Shown here: positions 18,647 to 27,157 of the stretch, piece by piece | How the letters are laid out: every line of letters begins with the position of its first letter | How positions within the stretch are numbered: the first letter of the stretch is position 1 | DNA from: Methanoculleus methanifontis | GTDB taxonomy: Archaea > Halobacteriota > Methanomicrobia > Methanomicrobiales > Methanoculleaceae | NCBI RefSeq assembly: GCF_030464365.1 | Contig: NZ_VCYI01000002.1 | Coordinates: 124,001-188,000 of the forward strand | DNA: 64,000 bases | Direction: 5' to 3' | Made by a program: the position numbers and the translations under genes | The notes under the pieces: model-generated | What the model saw: the letters and a program-made list of their open reading frames with translations, nothing else | The model's database searches: none | Told to the model about the DNA's origin: nothing

Positions 18647-19390
18647 ATGAACGGAAAAACCGGATTGCAGGCATTTCCCATGCTCCTGGCGCTGCTGCTG
18701 GTGAGCGTGGTTATGGTGCCCGCAAGCGCATACTATTATTGTTGTGCAGAATGGGTGAACAACTATCCCCCACCATCCGACTTGGAGCACAATGATGAAA
18801 ACGCACAGGGGTTTTACTACCAGCTCGGTGGTGACTCATCCTGGTGGGGAGACTTTATCTATGGCGATGGTCAGGCCCTGGAAAGACACTGGAAAGATCC
18901 CAGTAAGTCCGGAAACGGTATAGACTATATTTACACAGATGATACACATTTTGCGTTCTTTTCGGGCCATGGTGCCCCAGAAGGATTTGCATTTTCCTCC
19001 TCCCAAGACGATACCTTCCTGAGTTACAGTGATGCTCTCTGGGGAAACACGCAGATGGACTGGATTACCATTGATGCCTGCACTGTTCTGCGCGAGAATA
19101 GCCATACAAATTGGTACAATGCATTTGGCGGCCTACACTCGATGACCGGGTTCCATACTGAATGTCACGATGTCTCGGACAGAGGCTCTAACTTCGTACA
19201 CCGGATGGTCGGTACGTGGACCACCCAACCGATCATCACGGCATGGTTCATTGCAGCGAAGGATACAGAGCCTTCGACCACGTATGCGGCAGCCCTTGCC
19301 CGAGAAGGCTGCTGGTCCGATTATGTCTACGGGCACGGGAGCCAGGGGACACCCGGAACGTCGTTCCTGTACGGTACGTACCAGTGTTGA
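18647..19390 (+). CDS. Secreted caspase-like (clan CD) peptidase candidate
   Basis: 247 residues with a signal peptide cleaved around Ala26-Ser-Ala28 (MNGKTGLQAFPMLLALLLV...). The mature part shows a His-Gly box (FFSGHGAPEG, His108) and, after a hydrophobic strand, a Cys box (WITIDACTVL, Cys145). This is the catalytic dyad layout of caspase/gingipain-type peptidases, and the overall look is DUF6345-like. It is probably an extracellular cysteine peptidase, or a non-proteolytic relative. It is the first gene of a three-gene unit; the next gene is YycI/PepSY-like and may restrain it. Signal peptide and upstream cassette are shared with three unrelated genes nearby. Confidence 0.7.
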   Translation: MNGKTGLQAFPMLLALLLVSVVMVPASAYYYCCAEWVNNYPPPSDLEHNDENAQGFYYQLGGDSSWWGDFIYGDGQALERHWKDPSKSGNGIDYIYTDDTHFAFFSGHGAPEGFAFSSSQDDTFLSYSDALWGNTQMDWITIDACTVLRENSHTNWYNAFGGLHSMTGFHTECHDVSDRGSNFVHRMVGTWTTQPIITAWFIAAKDTEPSTTYAAALAREGCWSDYVYGHGSQGTPGTSFLYGTYQC

Positions 19391-19399
19391 GGTGATCAC

Positions 19400-20362
19400 A
19401 TGAACATGAAACTAATTGGAGTTAGTGCCGGTGTCCTGGCGCTTCTTGGAGTCATCTGCGTTGTCAGCATACCCGTGTTTTTCAGCGACAGTCATACACC
19501 TGACTGTGGTCAATCCAACCAGATAGGTGGCGTGAAATCGGCGGGTGCTGCAAACCTCACCTACACCGCCTCTGTTCCGTTCCCGCCGACGCCTGCGGAG
19601 GTTATCCTGTATCGGGTGCTGGAGCCGGAGATCACGACGGAACTTGTCTCATCGATGGCGGAGAAGATAGGCCTGAAGGGAACGGTGCGCGAATCGTACG
19701 ACCAGATGCTGCTCTCCGATGAACCCCACTCGTTGGAGGTTCATATGAAGTCGGGGAGAGTCGCTCTGATTGATATCCCCCGTTGGATGAACCCGAACGA
19801 CAAAGACCTGCCGGAAAGCCTTCCTTCGGACGATGAGGCGATCCAGATCGCAACACAGTACCTGGAGGAGACCGGGCTGATGCCCCCCGATGCAATCCTG
19901 TGTGGCGTTGCCCACCCCCAAATCGTTGAGTATAACGAGGATGGTGAGGTGATCGGTATCGCCTTTGAAGACGTCCAGGTCTCTTACTCCCGCACAATCG
20001 ACGGTCGGCCGGTTGTGGGTTCGAAATTGACGGCTGAGATCGGCGGCGGCGGGGATATCCTGAATGTTTACAAACTCTGGAGAGACTATGCCCCGGAGAA
20101 GGAGATAGCAGTCATAACGCCACAGGAAGCTTTTGAAGAATTGAAGGCGACTGGGCTGGCGGTCGACGGAAAAGGCCCGACCGCGGTTATCACCGGGATC
20201 GAACTTGGGTATTATGAAGCACCGGCGATGGATGAGCCTACCTACCTCGTCCCGGTCTACATCTTCAGGGGCGAGGTGCGGGATGAGACCGGGGGAACCG
20301 CATTCGTCAGATACATCCCCGCGTCCCCCGACCTTGGGGAGGGTATCCCGGCGGTAAAGTGA
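19400..20362 (+). CDS. Membrane-anchored PepSY/YycI-like protein, partner of the caspase-like peptidase
   Basis: 320 residues. An N-terminal hydrophobic segment (residues 5-28) serves as signal or anchor. The extracellular part contains VQVSYSRTIDGRPVVGSKLTAEI followed by glycines and a W-R, then a stretch ending ITPQEAFEELKATG. This alternation of a beta-sheet strand pair and a PEEA-like helix is typical of YycI/PepSY domains, which often inhibit or modulate proteases. It begins nine bases after the peptidase stop. The second caspase-like gene in this window is also followed by a PepSY gene, which supports a functional pairing. The assignment rests on motif appearance only. Confidence 0.55.
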   Translation: MNMKLIGVSAGVLALLGVICVVSIPVFFSDSHTPDCGQSNQIGGVKSAGAANLTYTASVPFPPTPAEVILYRVLEPEITTELVSSMAEKIGLKGTVRESYDQMLLSDEPHSLEVHMKSGRVALIDIPRWMNPNDKDLPESLPSDDEAIQIATQYLEETGLMPPDAILCGVAHPQIVEYNEDGEVIGIAFEDVQVSYSRTIDGRPVVGSKLTAEIGGGGDILNVYKLWRDYAPEKEIAVITPQEAFEELKATGLAVDGKGPTAVITGIELGYYEAPAMDEPTYLVPVYIFRGEVRDETGGTAFVRYIPASPDLGEGIPAVK

Positions 20363-20400
20363 CCGCCCCAGGTTCCTCTTCTTTTTCGGAGCGAAATTCT

Positions 20401-20976
20401 ATGAAGAAGATTCTGTACCTCGTCATCACCTGTGCCGCCGCGGGCATGCTGGTCCTGGTTGGAATACATATACTCCCGAACCCGGATCTGCAAGGGCCGG
20501 GTGAGATACCGACGGAGGTTCCGGAGAACCGAACACCCCGCCCGACAGGCGTTCCCCGGGAGAATACATCATTTATCGAGATTCATCATGCAGGAGACCC
20601 GGGCGTTATCCTCTATCCAGGAGATCCCGGGTATCCTGCCATCGAAGCAGAGTGCCGCGAGCAGATCCGGAGCACCTGTGGTCAGTATAAGATGGGGTTC
20701 TCGCGGGTTGAGCTGGACGCCATGAAACAAAACGACACCTATGTCGCGATGCATCTCCCTGCTCCCACGAGATTCGAGACGGGTTATATCGTCGATGGGT
20801 CGCCGAAGGAGATCCTTGCAGACGAAGCGGTCTTCTTTCTGGATTTCGAGGACTGGCCGGAGAACATAATCATCATGCGACTGGGAGATGTTTGCGGGGT
20901 CTGGGACGCTTCGCGCGACCGGGAAAAACTTCGGGTTCTGGCTGATCCGTTTTTGGTCGGTCGGGCCGCGTCCTGA
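20401..20976 (+). CDS. Secreted protein of unknown function, third gene of the caspase-like operon
   Basis: 191 residues from the ATG at 20401, with a GGAG about ten bases upstream; an earlier GTG at 20359 would give a non-hydrophobic extension. A single N-terminal hydrophobic segment (about residues 4-22) and a Pro/Thr-rich linker precede a globular domain. That domain has three cysteines (AECRE, RSTCG, GDVCG) and motifs such as FFLDFEDWPENIII. No family is recognised. It probably belongs to the same transcript as the two genes before it. Confidence 0.5.
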   Translation: MKKILYLVITCAAAGMLVLVGIHILPNPDLQGPGEIPTEVPENRTPRPTGVPRENTSFIEIHHAGDPGVILYPGDPGYPAIEAECREQIRSTCGQYKMGFSRVELDAMKQNDTYVAMHLPAPTRFETGYIVDGSPKEILADEAVFFLDFEDWPENIIIMRLGDVCGVWDASRDREKLRVLADPFLVGRAAS

Positions 20977-21200
20977 CAGGCGTAGACGGTCAGTGGTATA
21001 TATTTGCATTTCGTCTGTTCAAAACAGACCCGTCCAATCGGCAGAATACGATCAACGCCTCCGCGCCGGCAACCGGGATGTATGAGGGGAATAGTTTTCG
21101 GCGGTCTTTGCCGGGAACAACTGCGACGGTGCCCGGTTCCGTGGGGGGAGGTTCGACGAGCGTGGCAGGGCCGTGACCATTATCCCGGCGCCCGACGGCG
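20977..21200. other. Intergenic stretch with TATA-like site and small palindrome
   Basis: No credible gene. GTGGTATATATTTG (about 20993-21006) is a good TATA box. Just downstream GTCTGTT (21013-21019) CAA AACAGAC (21023-21029) is a perfect inverted repeat. This could be an unused promoter with operator or the terminator of the preceding operon. Confidence 0.3.
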
Positions 21201-21478
21201 GGTCCTGTCTCCAGGGGCAGGAATTATTGTCCTGCCATAAGAAGGTTTATGATGTGTTCGGTTCCAGCCGAACGATGACTGCTGATTTTATATGTTCTAA
21301 CGACCCAGAATCGCATCGAGTGCCGCATGCGGTACCCGCTTGTGTGCGGGGGCACCCATCCCCGGTTGACGCCCCGAATGACACGCCCCGCAAGCCCGGA
21401 GGCAATGGAAGTGTATGCACTTCCTGCACTTGAAGGTATGCTCTTCCCGCCTCCGGGGAAAAACCGGAGGAAAAACAG
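21201..21478 (+). promoter_or_regulatory. Expression-secretion cassette, copy 2
   Basis: Nearly identical to copies 1 and 3. GTTCGG (21256-21261) N6 CCGAAC (21268-21273) precedes the TATA box ATTTTATATG near 21284. In the leader CCCGGAGGC (21395-21403) pairs with GCCTCCGGG (21449-21457). CCTCCGG (21450-21456) alternatively pairs perfectly with CCGGAGG (21464-21470), which contains the ribosome-binding site; this is the strongest Shine-Dalgarno-masking hairpin of the four copies. Confidence 0.75.
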
Positions 21479-22483
21479 ATGAACGGAAAAATTGGACTGC
21501 GGGCATTCTCCACACTCCTGGCGATAATGCTGGTGAGTGTGGTGATGGTGCCGGCGATGGCAATGGATGCCGGGGCACTCGATATTGAGAAGCTGGACAT
21601 CGTGGATCCTGCAACACTTCAGGAACGATCTCCCTCGTTCATCAGCGAACTCCGAAGCAAAGGATGTTCCGAAGAAGAGATTGCCGAGGCAATCCGTAGC
21701 CTGCCGCGAGTTTCATACCTTGACGGATGGACAGAGGCTGATGACGAACGGGTATCGCCCCTTTTGCAACAGGCAAGGGATGAGGTGAACTATTCGATGT
21801 ACGGCGAGATAGATCCTCTGACAGAGGATGGCGTTTCGGCAGTAAAGATGTGTTCTTCAGGCATCTGGCTGTTTGACACAGTTTTTCAGGGTGTTAATGG
21901 ATGGGTACATCCCGGACTGATGGAATGCTCCTCGGATGGCACCAGACGCCAGTTTCTTACGACCCATCTTGGAAAAAAGATCGGTACGACCGCTAACTGG
22001 ATCGAGATAGGTATAGAGTCAGTCTGCGATGATCCGAATCCGGCTCGCTACCATGTTTTCACCTATGATAACAACAACATATCACGACCGATGGTTGTGC
22101 ATAGTAACCTTACCAACGGCGACAGGGATTACAATTTCGAGATCTACGTAAGTGACGTGCAGTACCCGGAGGGCTATCCCTATATGATCTTATGGGAAGG
22201 ACAGGTCGTCCGGGTCGGTCACGTTCCGTTTGCGGAAGGCGATCTGAACGAGGTACACGAATACGTCAGAAACGATCCCGGATCATTCTCCGATGTATCA
22301 ACCTCCTATGTGTGTGATTCCTACGTCTATTACGACGGATATGGTGTATGGTGGAACGAGCAGCTGGATGCACAGTTAGCACACCCGACACAGCTCCATG
22401 CAGATACGCAGGAAGGTGTTTATGGCGATTTCTACAGACCATGGTGGTCGAATGCATACAGAATCGACACGTGGATCGCGTGA
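21479..22483 (+). CDS. Secreted protein of unknown function (cassette copy 2)
   Basis: 334 residues. The signal peptide (MNGKIGLRAFSTLLAIMLV...) is almost identical to those at 18647 and 27158, but the mature protein is unrelated to them. The mature part starts with an acidic helical region (about residues 30-110, including SEEEIAEAIRSLPRV). It continues with an aromatic, beta-rich C-terminal domain (HPGLMECSSDG, HVFTYDNNN, DVQYPEGYPYMILWEGQ, YYDGYGVWWNEQ). No catalytic motif is apparent. It follows a strong GGAGGAAAAA ribosome site. It is probably exported to the cell surface or medium. Confidence 0.6.
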   Translation: MNGKIGLRAFSTLLAIMLVSVVMVPAMAMDAGALDIEKLDIVDPATLQERSPSFISELRSKGCSEEEIAEAIRSLPRVSYLDGWTEADDERVSPLLQQARDEVNYSMYGEIDPLTEDGVSAVKMCSSGIWLFDTVFQGVNGWVHPGLMECSSDGTRRQFLTTHLGKKIGTTANWIEIGIESVCDDPNPARYHVFTYDNNNISRPMVVHSNLTNGDRDYNFEIYVSDVQYPEGYPYMILWEGQVVRVGHVPFAEGDLNEVHEYVRNDPGSFSDVSTSYVCDSYVYYDGYGVWWNEQLDAQLAHPTQLHADTQEGVYGDFYRPWWSNAYRIDTWIA

Positions 22484-22877
22484 ACAAAGAAGAATAGGGT
22501 TGATGGTAACCATCTCAGTCCTCCTTTTTTGTTGTACGGGTTGCGTTGAAGAGCAACCGGTGAATCAATCGAAATATATCAATATTTCACTTACAGAACC
22601 CATCTCTCAAGCAGATGCGGTCATCGTTGCCCTTTCCTATCCGGGAGTTGCTAAAACAATTGAGAATGATTCGTTCCGGATCACCATCGGAAAGCTCACC
22701 GTCTCTGACGTACGTGAGGGAAGGCTTAAAGAACACCATATGGTCTACATCGATCGCTTCAATAGCACTACGCACGAACCGCTCGAAGGTTTACAGGTTA
22801 TTGTGACCTACGACGGGGACGTTTACAAAATCTGGCGGTCGTTCCCTCCAGTTAATTCTTCAATTGCTGCAGAGTGA
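22452..22877 (+). CDS. Small lipoprotein
   Basis: Up to 141 residues. The ATG at 22452 overlaps the end of the preceding gene; an ATG at 22503 is the alternative start. Hydrophobic residues (VTISVLLFCCTGC) end in a lipobox-like T-G-C, so the mature protein would be a lipid-anchored domain of about 110 residues. Its body reads ISQADAVIVALSYPGVAKTI ... VIVTYDGDVYKIWRSFPP, a short alpha/beta pattern close to PepSY domains (helix, then YDG-x-V-Y). A PepSY-like role fits the neighbourhood but is tentative. Confidence 0.5.
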   Translation: MHTESTRGSREQRRIGLMVTISVLLFCCTGCVEEQPVNQSKYINISLTEPISQADAVIVALSYPGVAKTIENDSFRITIGKLTVSDVREGRLKEHHMVYIDRFNSTTHEPLEGLQVIVTYDGDVYKIWRSFPPVNSSIAAE

Positions 22878-22879
22878 AC

Positions 22880-23243
22880 AGCCTCTGCAGGACCTGGTAT
22901 AGATGCCAGCCCCGGAGCCCACCCCGGCAAAAGAGCCCGGGCGGGCCGGGAACCTGACTGTCATCCGGGCAACCGGGGATTCGAAACCCCCGCAGGCCGT
23001 CCCGATCCTCTCGTCGTGGAGGGATATCGGACCGGAGATATGTGAGCCGACCGAAGAAGATTGGGCTTTTGTCAAAGATGCCGCAACGGATCTGTCGGAA
23101 GAAGAGAAGACCCGGTTTGTTACAGAGGTCAGAAAGATACCTGCGGGGAATCGACACTGCCCCGGGAGGAGCAGGTCGATCTGGAGAGGGGACTTGGGTA
23201 CTACCTGATTAAGGCAACCGAGGGAGTAGAGACAGCCCTTTAA
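22880..23243 (+). pseudogene. Decayed copy of gene A (16760)
   Basis: The block from AKEPGRAGNLTVI through SSWRDIGPE, PTEEDWAFVKDAATDLSEEEK and RFVTEVRKI is about 85% identical to the gene at 16760. The signal-peptide region is lost: an in-frame TAG precedes the homologous part. A one-base deletion near 23143-23150 shifts the frame so that the tail (LPREEQVDLERGLGYYL) is read one frame over. It cannot make the secreted protein. Confidence 0.8.
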
Positions 23244-23402
23244 CTGCTGAACGATCCAGCCGTATCTGTAGTATTACTATGCCGGCGATCAGGTCCTGGC
23301 GTACCGATCGGCAGATCCCCCTTCCTGTGTGTTCCCGGGGTTATCGAGTTCTTCGTAGTTAAACCAGGGATGGTCGGTGATCGGGTTGCGTCCCCTCCTG
23401 CC

Positions 23403-23750
23403 CTACAGTAGCACCGTCGTCATCAGCGGAACCGTAACAAACGACCCGTTCGTCGAGACAAAGACGATCTGAGAGGTATGCCGGGCGTCGGCAAAGACCC
23501 GGGTGAGGAGGGGGGCGACACTTGCCGCGCAGATCCGCCAGTTGTCGACCATCTCCCACGCCAGGAATGTTACGTGCATCGTCCCGACGATGATCATCGC
23601 AAATGGTGTGGTTACCCGGCTGAGGGGGTCGACCGCATCGATGGATGGGGCTCGTGCTCTCCACCGAGCCGACGGAGGCGCGATCCCGATCGAAAAACGG
23701 GGAGGTTGAAGGTGGCGACGTAGAAGGGGAAGTCGTCGCCGAAGAGCGGC
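23403..23750 (-). pseudogene. Decayed copy of AEC permease gene B
   Basis: The frame ending at 23403 reads SRVTTPFAMIIVGTMHVTF, EMVDNWRICAASVAPLL and TSQIVFVSTNGSFVTVPL. It aligns with the C-terminal third of the permease at 17230-18162, with internal deletions; the N-terminal helices are missing or unrecognisable. Orientation relative to the decayed gene A copy is the same as in the intact pair. Confidence 0.75.
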
Positions 23751-23769
23751 TGTGCGGACAGGAAAGAAA

Positions 23770-24243
23770 CTACGCCGGTATAGGGGCGGTTCTCCGCCGG
23801 CACCGCAACGCGATGTACCAGAGCACAAATGTCACGCCGAGGAGCGCCTCGCCCGCGTAGAGGAGGAGGGGTTCCCTGACGACGCTCCCCCCCTGGACGA
23901 CAAAACCGCGGAGATACGAGGTCACGCAGAGCACCCCGGCAATCATGGCAACCAGGGATGTGCCGAGGAGGAAGATGATCCGGTGGTCTCTCCCGGGATG
24001 AAGGATCCGCCGCCCCTTCTCCGTCAGGGTGTAGTCCCGCCATTTCCGGGCGTTCTCGTGGGCCACGAGATCCGCATCGGCCAGAACGGCAAGGTGTTCG
24101 TGGACAGTCGACTTTGCAAGACCGAGCCCGTCGGCGAGCTCGCTCATCGCCATGGGCCGGATATCGAGCGCTTTGAGGATAGCGACCCGGACGTCGGAGG
24201 ATAGTGCAGCGATATCGTCCCGGTCGAGCGTGACTTCTTCCAT
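23770..24243 (-). CDS. Membrane-bound winged-helix transcriptional regulator
   Basis: 157 residues from the ATG at 24243, behind a GGAGAG ribosome site. Residues 1-80 form an ArsR-like winged helix (SSDVRVAILKALDIRPMAMSELADGLGLAKSTVHEHL). Residues 90-145 contain two or three hydrophobic helices (IIFLLGTSLVAMIAGVLCV and LLGVTFVLWYIAL), placing the DNA-binding domain at the membrane. It lies at the end of the caspase-like/PepSY operon on the same strand. It is therefore a candidate sensor-regulator of the secreted-protein regulon, though no direct evidence links it to the TTCGG-N6-CCGAA site. Confidence 0.75.
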   Translation of the reverse strand: MEEVTLDRDDIAALSSDVRVAILKALDIRPMAMSELADGLGLAKSTVHEHLAVLADADLVAHENARKWRDYTLTEKGRRILHPGRDHRIIFLLGTSLVAMIAGVLCVTSYLRGFVVQGGSVVREPLLLYAGEALLGVTFVLWYIALRCRRRTAPIPA

Positions 24244-24362
24244 GATTTGAAATCTCTCCGATATGGGTCTGGTCCGAAACAATCAGGTACTCCCCTGCTG
24301 GGAGAGAAAAGCGTTCCGGAACTGTCCCGGTACTGCCGAAAAAGAGGATGCGCCGATCTCCG

Positions 24363-25178
24363 TCATTCCGCCCGGAGGGTCGGGGGTGGGACCGGTTCCG
24401 GTGCACCTATCCCTACTACGACGAACGTTGCCGATCCCCCCGGGAGGCGGTCCCTGTTGAGGTTGGGGTCCGGGGTAGAGCCGGGGTCGATCTCTTCTTT
24501 CCAGGGGGTGTTGGAACCCGGTATGGTGACGGTCGCCCGCCGGAAGTCGAAGTCGATCGGTGTGCCGTTCGGGGTCGTGAGGGTGTACGGGGCGGCAAGA
24601 CCGATCGTCAGGGAGAGGACCTCCTCCGGGCCGGGCTGCGGGAGGTCCGCCATCACCCGCACCTCGCGCCACTCCCCGGCGGCGAGGTCGTCGACGGGCA
24701 GCGAGGTCGAGGCGCCGGGGAGGACATCCCCCTCCGGCGACCCGGTGGTGGTGTTCAGGCTCGCGGTTTCCGTCGTCACGGCAAGATCGGCCCGGGCGCA
24801 GTCTTCGCCCGCGAGGTTCCGGATGAAGAAGTCGAGGCTGATCCTGTCGCTCTCGATTGCGATATCGGGAGTGTACCGGATATCCTCCGGGCGGGCCGGG
24901 TCGAGGCTGTAGCGATCCCCGAGGGAGATTGTCCGGTTCCAGGCGGTGGCGTTTCGCAGGTTCCAGGTCTCGTTATCGGCGTCGTAGGTGATGATCGGGC
25001 TCTCACAGGGATCGGGATACTCGAACCCCGGCCCGAACGGCAGTATCCAGTTCACCCGCTTGAGCGGTTCCTGCATGTGCTGGTGTCCCGGGGGAAAGGC
25101 GGTGAGTATGGCGAGGTTTACCGCAGCAAGGATGAGAACGGCGCCGATACCGAGCCATACCCACGTCTTCGAGTGCAT
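24363..25178 (-). CDS. Membrane-anchored extracellular protein
   Basis: 271 residues. An N-terminal hydrophobic segment (about residues 6-28) is followed by an extracytoplasmic, beta-rich region. The middle contains ISLDFFIRNLAGEDC and LPVDDLAAGEWREVRV, which looks like an Ig-like fold of the kind found in DUF1616-type archaeal surface proteins. It is third in the minus-strand operon after the caspase-like peptidase and PepSY genes, 26 bases from the latter. Function unknown. Confidence 0.55.
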   Translation of the reverse strand: MHSKTWVWLGIGAVLILAAVNLAILTAFPPGHQHMQEPLKRVNWILPFGPGFEYPDPCESPIITYDADNETWNLRNATAWNRTISLGDRYSLDPARPEDIRYTPDIAIESDRISLDFFIRNLAGEDCARADLAVTTETASLNTTTGSPEGDVLPGASTSLPVDDLAAGEWREVRVMADLPQPGPEEVLSLTIGLAAPYTLTTPNGTPIDFDFRRATVTIPGSNTPWKEEIDPGSTPDPNLNRDRLPGGSATFVVVGIGAPEPVPPPTLRAE

Positions 25179-25204
25179 TGTATCACATTAGGAAAAGAGG
25201 TGAT

Positions 25205-25981
25205 TTAGAGGTATGGACTCACCATCAGCACTTCTCCGGTCTGTGCGTCGATAACGACAAGCCCTCCCTGGAGGACGTCACCCTCCGGCTCGCCTTTCAT
25301 CGTGATCACCCACGTCAGCGTCTGTGCGTCCGGCCGGGTGTACTCGACGGTGAGGTTGGCCGTTGCATCGGTCACCCGGATTCCCGGGAACTGCCCGGCC
25401 GCGACCTTCAGCGCCTCGTCCCGGGAGAGTGCCGGCTCAAGCGGGCATTTGATCTCCCGCCGGATCCCGATGTACGAGACGATCTCGCCGGTACCGGGGT
25501 TGACGTTTACGACAACCGTGTTCGGCGTGAGGACACCGTTCTTCTCTTCCCTCCAGATGTACAAATATTCGCTGCCTGCATCGCCGTGAGAGACCAGGTT
25601 CGACTCGATAAGCCGCATACTCTTCTCCGCAAAACCGCTGTACTTCTCTTCAGCGTAGGCCCTTGCCGCCGCTTCGGCTGCGGCCTGATCCAGCCGGATC
25701 TCGTGGGAATCCTTCCGTGCAGAGTCAAACGTGGCGCGCTCAACAGCCCCGGTATGGGCGTTGACGTAAACCTGTCCGTCTCCGATGCCAAAGACGTAGT
25801 ACTCTCCCTGATTGGGGCGCTCGGTCTTCTGGTACTGGATGGTTGCATCGGGTGCATTAAGAAAGTCCTGTGCTTTTTCTTTCGCAGTATCTACTCCGAT
25901 CGGAGCGTTGATGTCAGCCGCTGCCGCGACCGAGACCGCGATAATGAGGCAGAGCGTTGCAAGGATGTATATCCGTTTCAT
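25205..25981 (-). CDS. Secreted PepSY-domain protein
   Basis: 258 residues with a signal peptide ending near AVSVAAAAD. It has two or three PepSY-like units: DTAKEKAQDFLN ... VYVNAHTGAVE in the first half, TVVVNVNPGTGEIVSYIG in the middle and LSRDEALKVAAGQFPG ... GGLVVIDAQTGEVLMV at the end. The pattern of a helix with alternating Ala followed by V-x-(V/I)-(D/N)-A-x-T-G-E-V is diagnostic. PepSY domains occur in protease propeptides and act as inhibitors. It begins 24 bases after the stop of the caspase-like gene, mirroring the order at 18647-20362. Confidence 0.8.
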   Translation of the reverse strand: MKRIYILATLCLIIAVSVAAAADINAPIGVDTAKEKAQDFLNAPDATIQYQKTERPNQGEYYVFGIGDGQVYVNAHTGAVERATFDSARKDSHEIRLDQAAAEAAARAYAEEKYSGFAEKSMRLIESNLVSHGDAGSEYLYIWREEKNGVLTPNTVVVNVNPGTGEIVSYIGIRREIKCPLEPALSRDEALKVAAGQFPGIRVTDATANLTVEYTRPDAQTLTWVITMKGEPEGDVLQGGLVVIDAQTGEVLMVSPYL

Positions 25982-26005
25982 AGTTGAACCACCATTATTA
26001 GTTTA

Positions 26006-26698
26006 TTAGTAGACTCCGTAGCGAGCGGGAGTGAGGCAACTGTTGTAACTGCCGGAGATCTCGTAGGTGTCCACTCCCCAGTAGCCGATTGGCCAGTGCC
26101 AGTAGCAGTCGTCCTTTGCGTTGCTTGCGGCGCTTGCAACGGTCTCCCCGTTTCGCACCCGGTCCCAGAAGCTCCCTGACCAACATTTTCCGTTTTCGAC
26201 CTCGACCTCGCCGTCGAACCCCAGGCAGATGTCTGCTCCTTTGTTCATGGTCTGCTGGAGGAGATCCCCGTTGTACTGGTTGTCGTGCGACGAATAGCAG
26301 GCGAGGTAAACCGCGAGCAGGACATCCCTGATATCGGTCCCGTAATCAGCGATGTAATACTGGTCGTTTCCCGGGTAGTGACCGTCGGTGTCGGCCAGTA
26401 TCCAGGATTCCGAGGAGAACTTTATTCCACCGCCTTTATGCGAGTCGTCGTAGTAGAGGCCGTGGCCGTTGAAGAAGAACACCGCATCCGACCTGAACTG
26501 ACCGTAAGCCGTCGATGCGTGTGCATTCGTGGACGACGAGCTGGAGTAGTACATCGCTGCCTGATCCACCCGTGCGTCGTAGGCCGTCGGCGTCGTATCC
26601 GAACAGTCATAGTTGTGCGCGGGTGGTGCGGCGCTGGCGACAGCAGGCAGAGCCGCGAGCAGGAAGAGTGCTGCCAGCATGTAGATCCATGGTTTCAT
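26006..26698 (-). CDS. Second secreted caspase-like peptidase candidate
   Basis: 230 residues with a signal peptide (cleavage near AVASAAP). His79 sits in VFFFNGHGLYYDD and Cys134 in LLAVYLACYSSHD, the paired His-Gly and Cys boxes of clan CD cysteine peptidases (caspase, gingipain). Identity to the protein at 18647 is low, but the layout and the following PepSY gene are the same. Two extra cysteines near the end (DDCYW, YNSCL) may form a disulfide. Its promoter carries the same TTCGG-N6-CCGAA site as the cassette genes but not their long leader. Confidence 0.7.
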   Translation of the reverse strand: MKPWIYMLAALFLLAALPAVASAAPPAHNYDCSDTTPTAYDARVDQAAMYYSSSSSTNAHASTAYGQFRSDAVFFFNGHGLYYDDSHKGGGIKFSSESWILADTDGHYPGNDQYYIADYGTDIRDVLLAVYLACYSSHDNQYNGDLLQQTMNKGADICLGFDGEVEVENGKCWSGSFWDRVRNGETVASAASNAKDDCYWHWPIGYWGVDTYEISGSYNSCLTPARYGVY

Positions 26699-26763
26699 AA
26701 GTATCCCTCAAGGAGCGCCCGGGCATTCCTGCACCCGGAACTAAACCCGAATTCGAGGGGGAA

Positions 26764-26803
26764 TCTTATAAAGCCCGCTGTCGTCGTTCGGTTCTGGCCG
26801 AAC
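26764..26803 (-). promoter_or_regulatory. Promoter of the caspase-like/PepSY operon with the cassette operator
   Basis: Read on the minus strand, GTTCGG N6 CCGAAC (26803-26786) is followed after about 13 bases by a TATA box CTTTATAAG (26772-26764). The spacing between palindrome and TATA is the same (12-13 bp) as in the four plus-strand cassettes, an activator-like position. The rest of the leader is unrelated to the cassettes. Confidence 0.7.
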
Positions 26804-26861
26804 AAATCTTAAACTTTGCGATCTGCTGCGTGGCGGATGGGTAAATGTGCGGGTGTCCGGG

Positions 26862-27157
26862 ACTGTGGGTGTCGGCGGGTCCTGTCTCCAGGGGCGGGGA
26901 TTATTGTCCTGCCATAAGAAGGTTTATGATGTGTTCGGTTCCAGCCGAACGATGCCTGCTGATTTTATATGTTTTAATGACCTCAAAATGCGTAAGGTGC
27001 CGCATGCGGTACCCGTTTGTGTGCGGGGGTCGCCCATCCCCGGTTGACGCCCCGGATGACGCGCCCCGCAAGCCCGGAGGCAACAGGATGTACACATTCT
27101 GCGCACTTAAACGTGTGCTTCTCCTGCCTCCGTGGACAGAAACTGGAGGAAAACGAA
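26862..27157 (+). promoter_or_regulatory. Expression-secretion cassette, copy 3
   Basis: GTTCGG (26933-26938) N6 CCGAAC (26945-26950) precedes the TATA box TTTTATATG near 26963. The region from about 26870 is nearly identical to copy 2. In the leader CGGAGGCA (27075-27082) pairs with TGCCTCCG (27125-27132), whose CCTCC can also pair with the Shine-Dalgarno GGAGG (27145-27149). A reading frame through the leader happens to join the gene but is not conserved in copies 1 and 2. Confidence 0.75.

Noticed and set aside
24312-24322. GTTCCGGAAC as another copy of the cassette operator
   Set aside because: It is a different palindrome with no N6 centre and no TATA box at the required distance.
27017-27157. 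Extended N-terminus for the metalloprotease through the cassette leader
   Set aside because: The leader frame is interrupted in copies 1 and 2, the ATG at 27158 has a strong ribosome site, and the shared signal peptide starts there.
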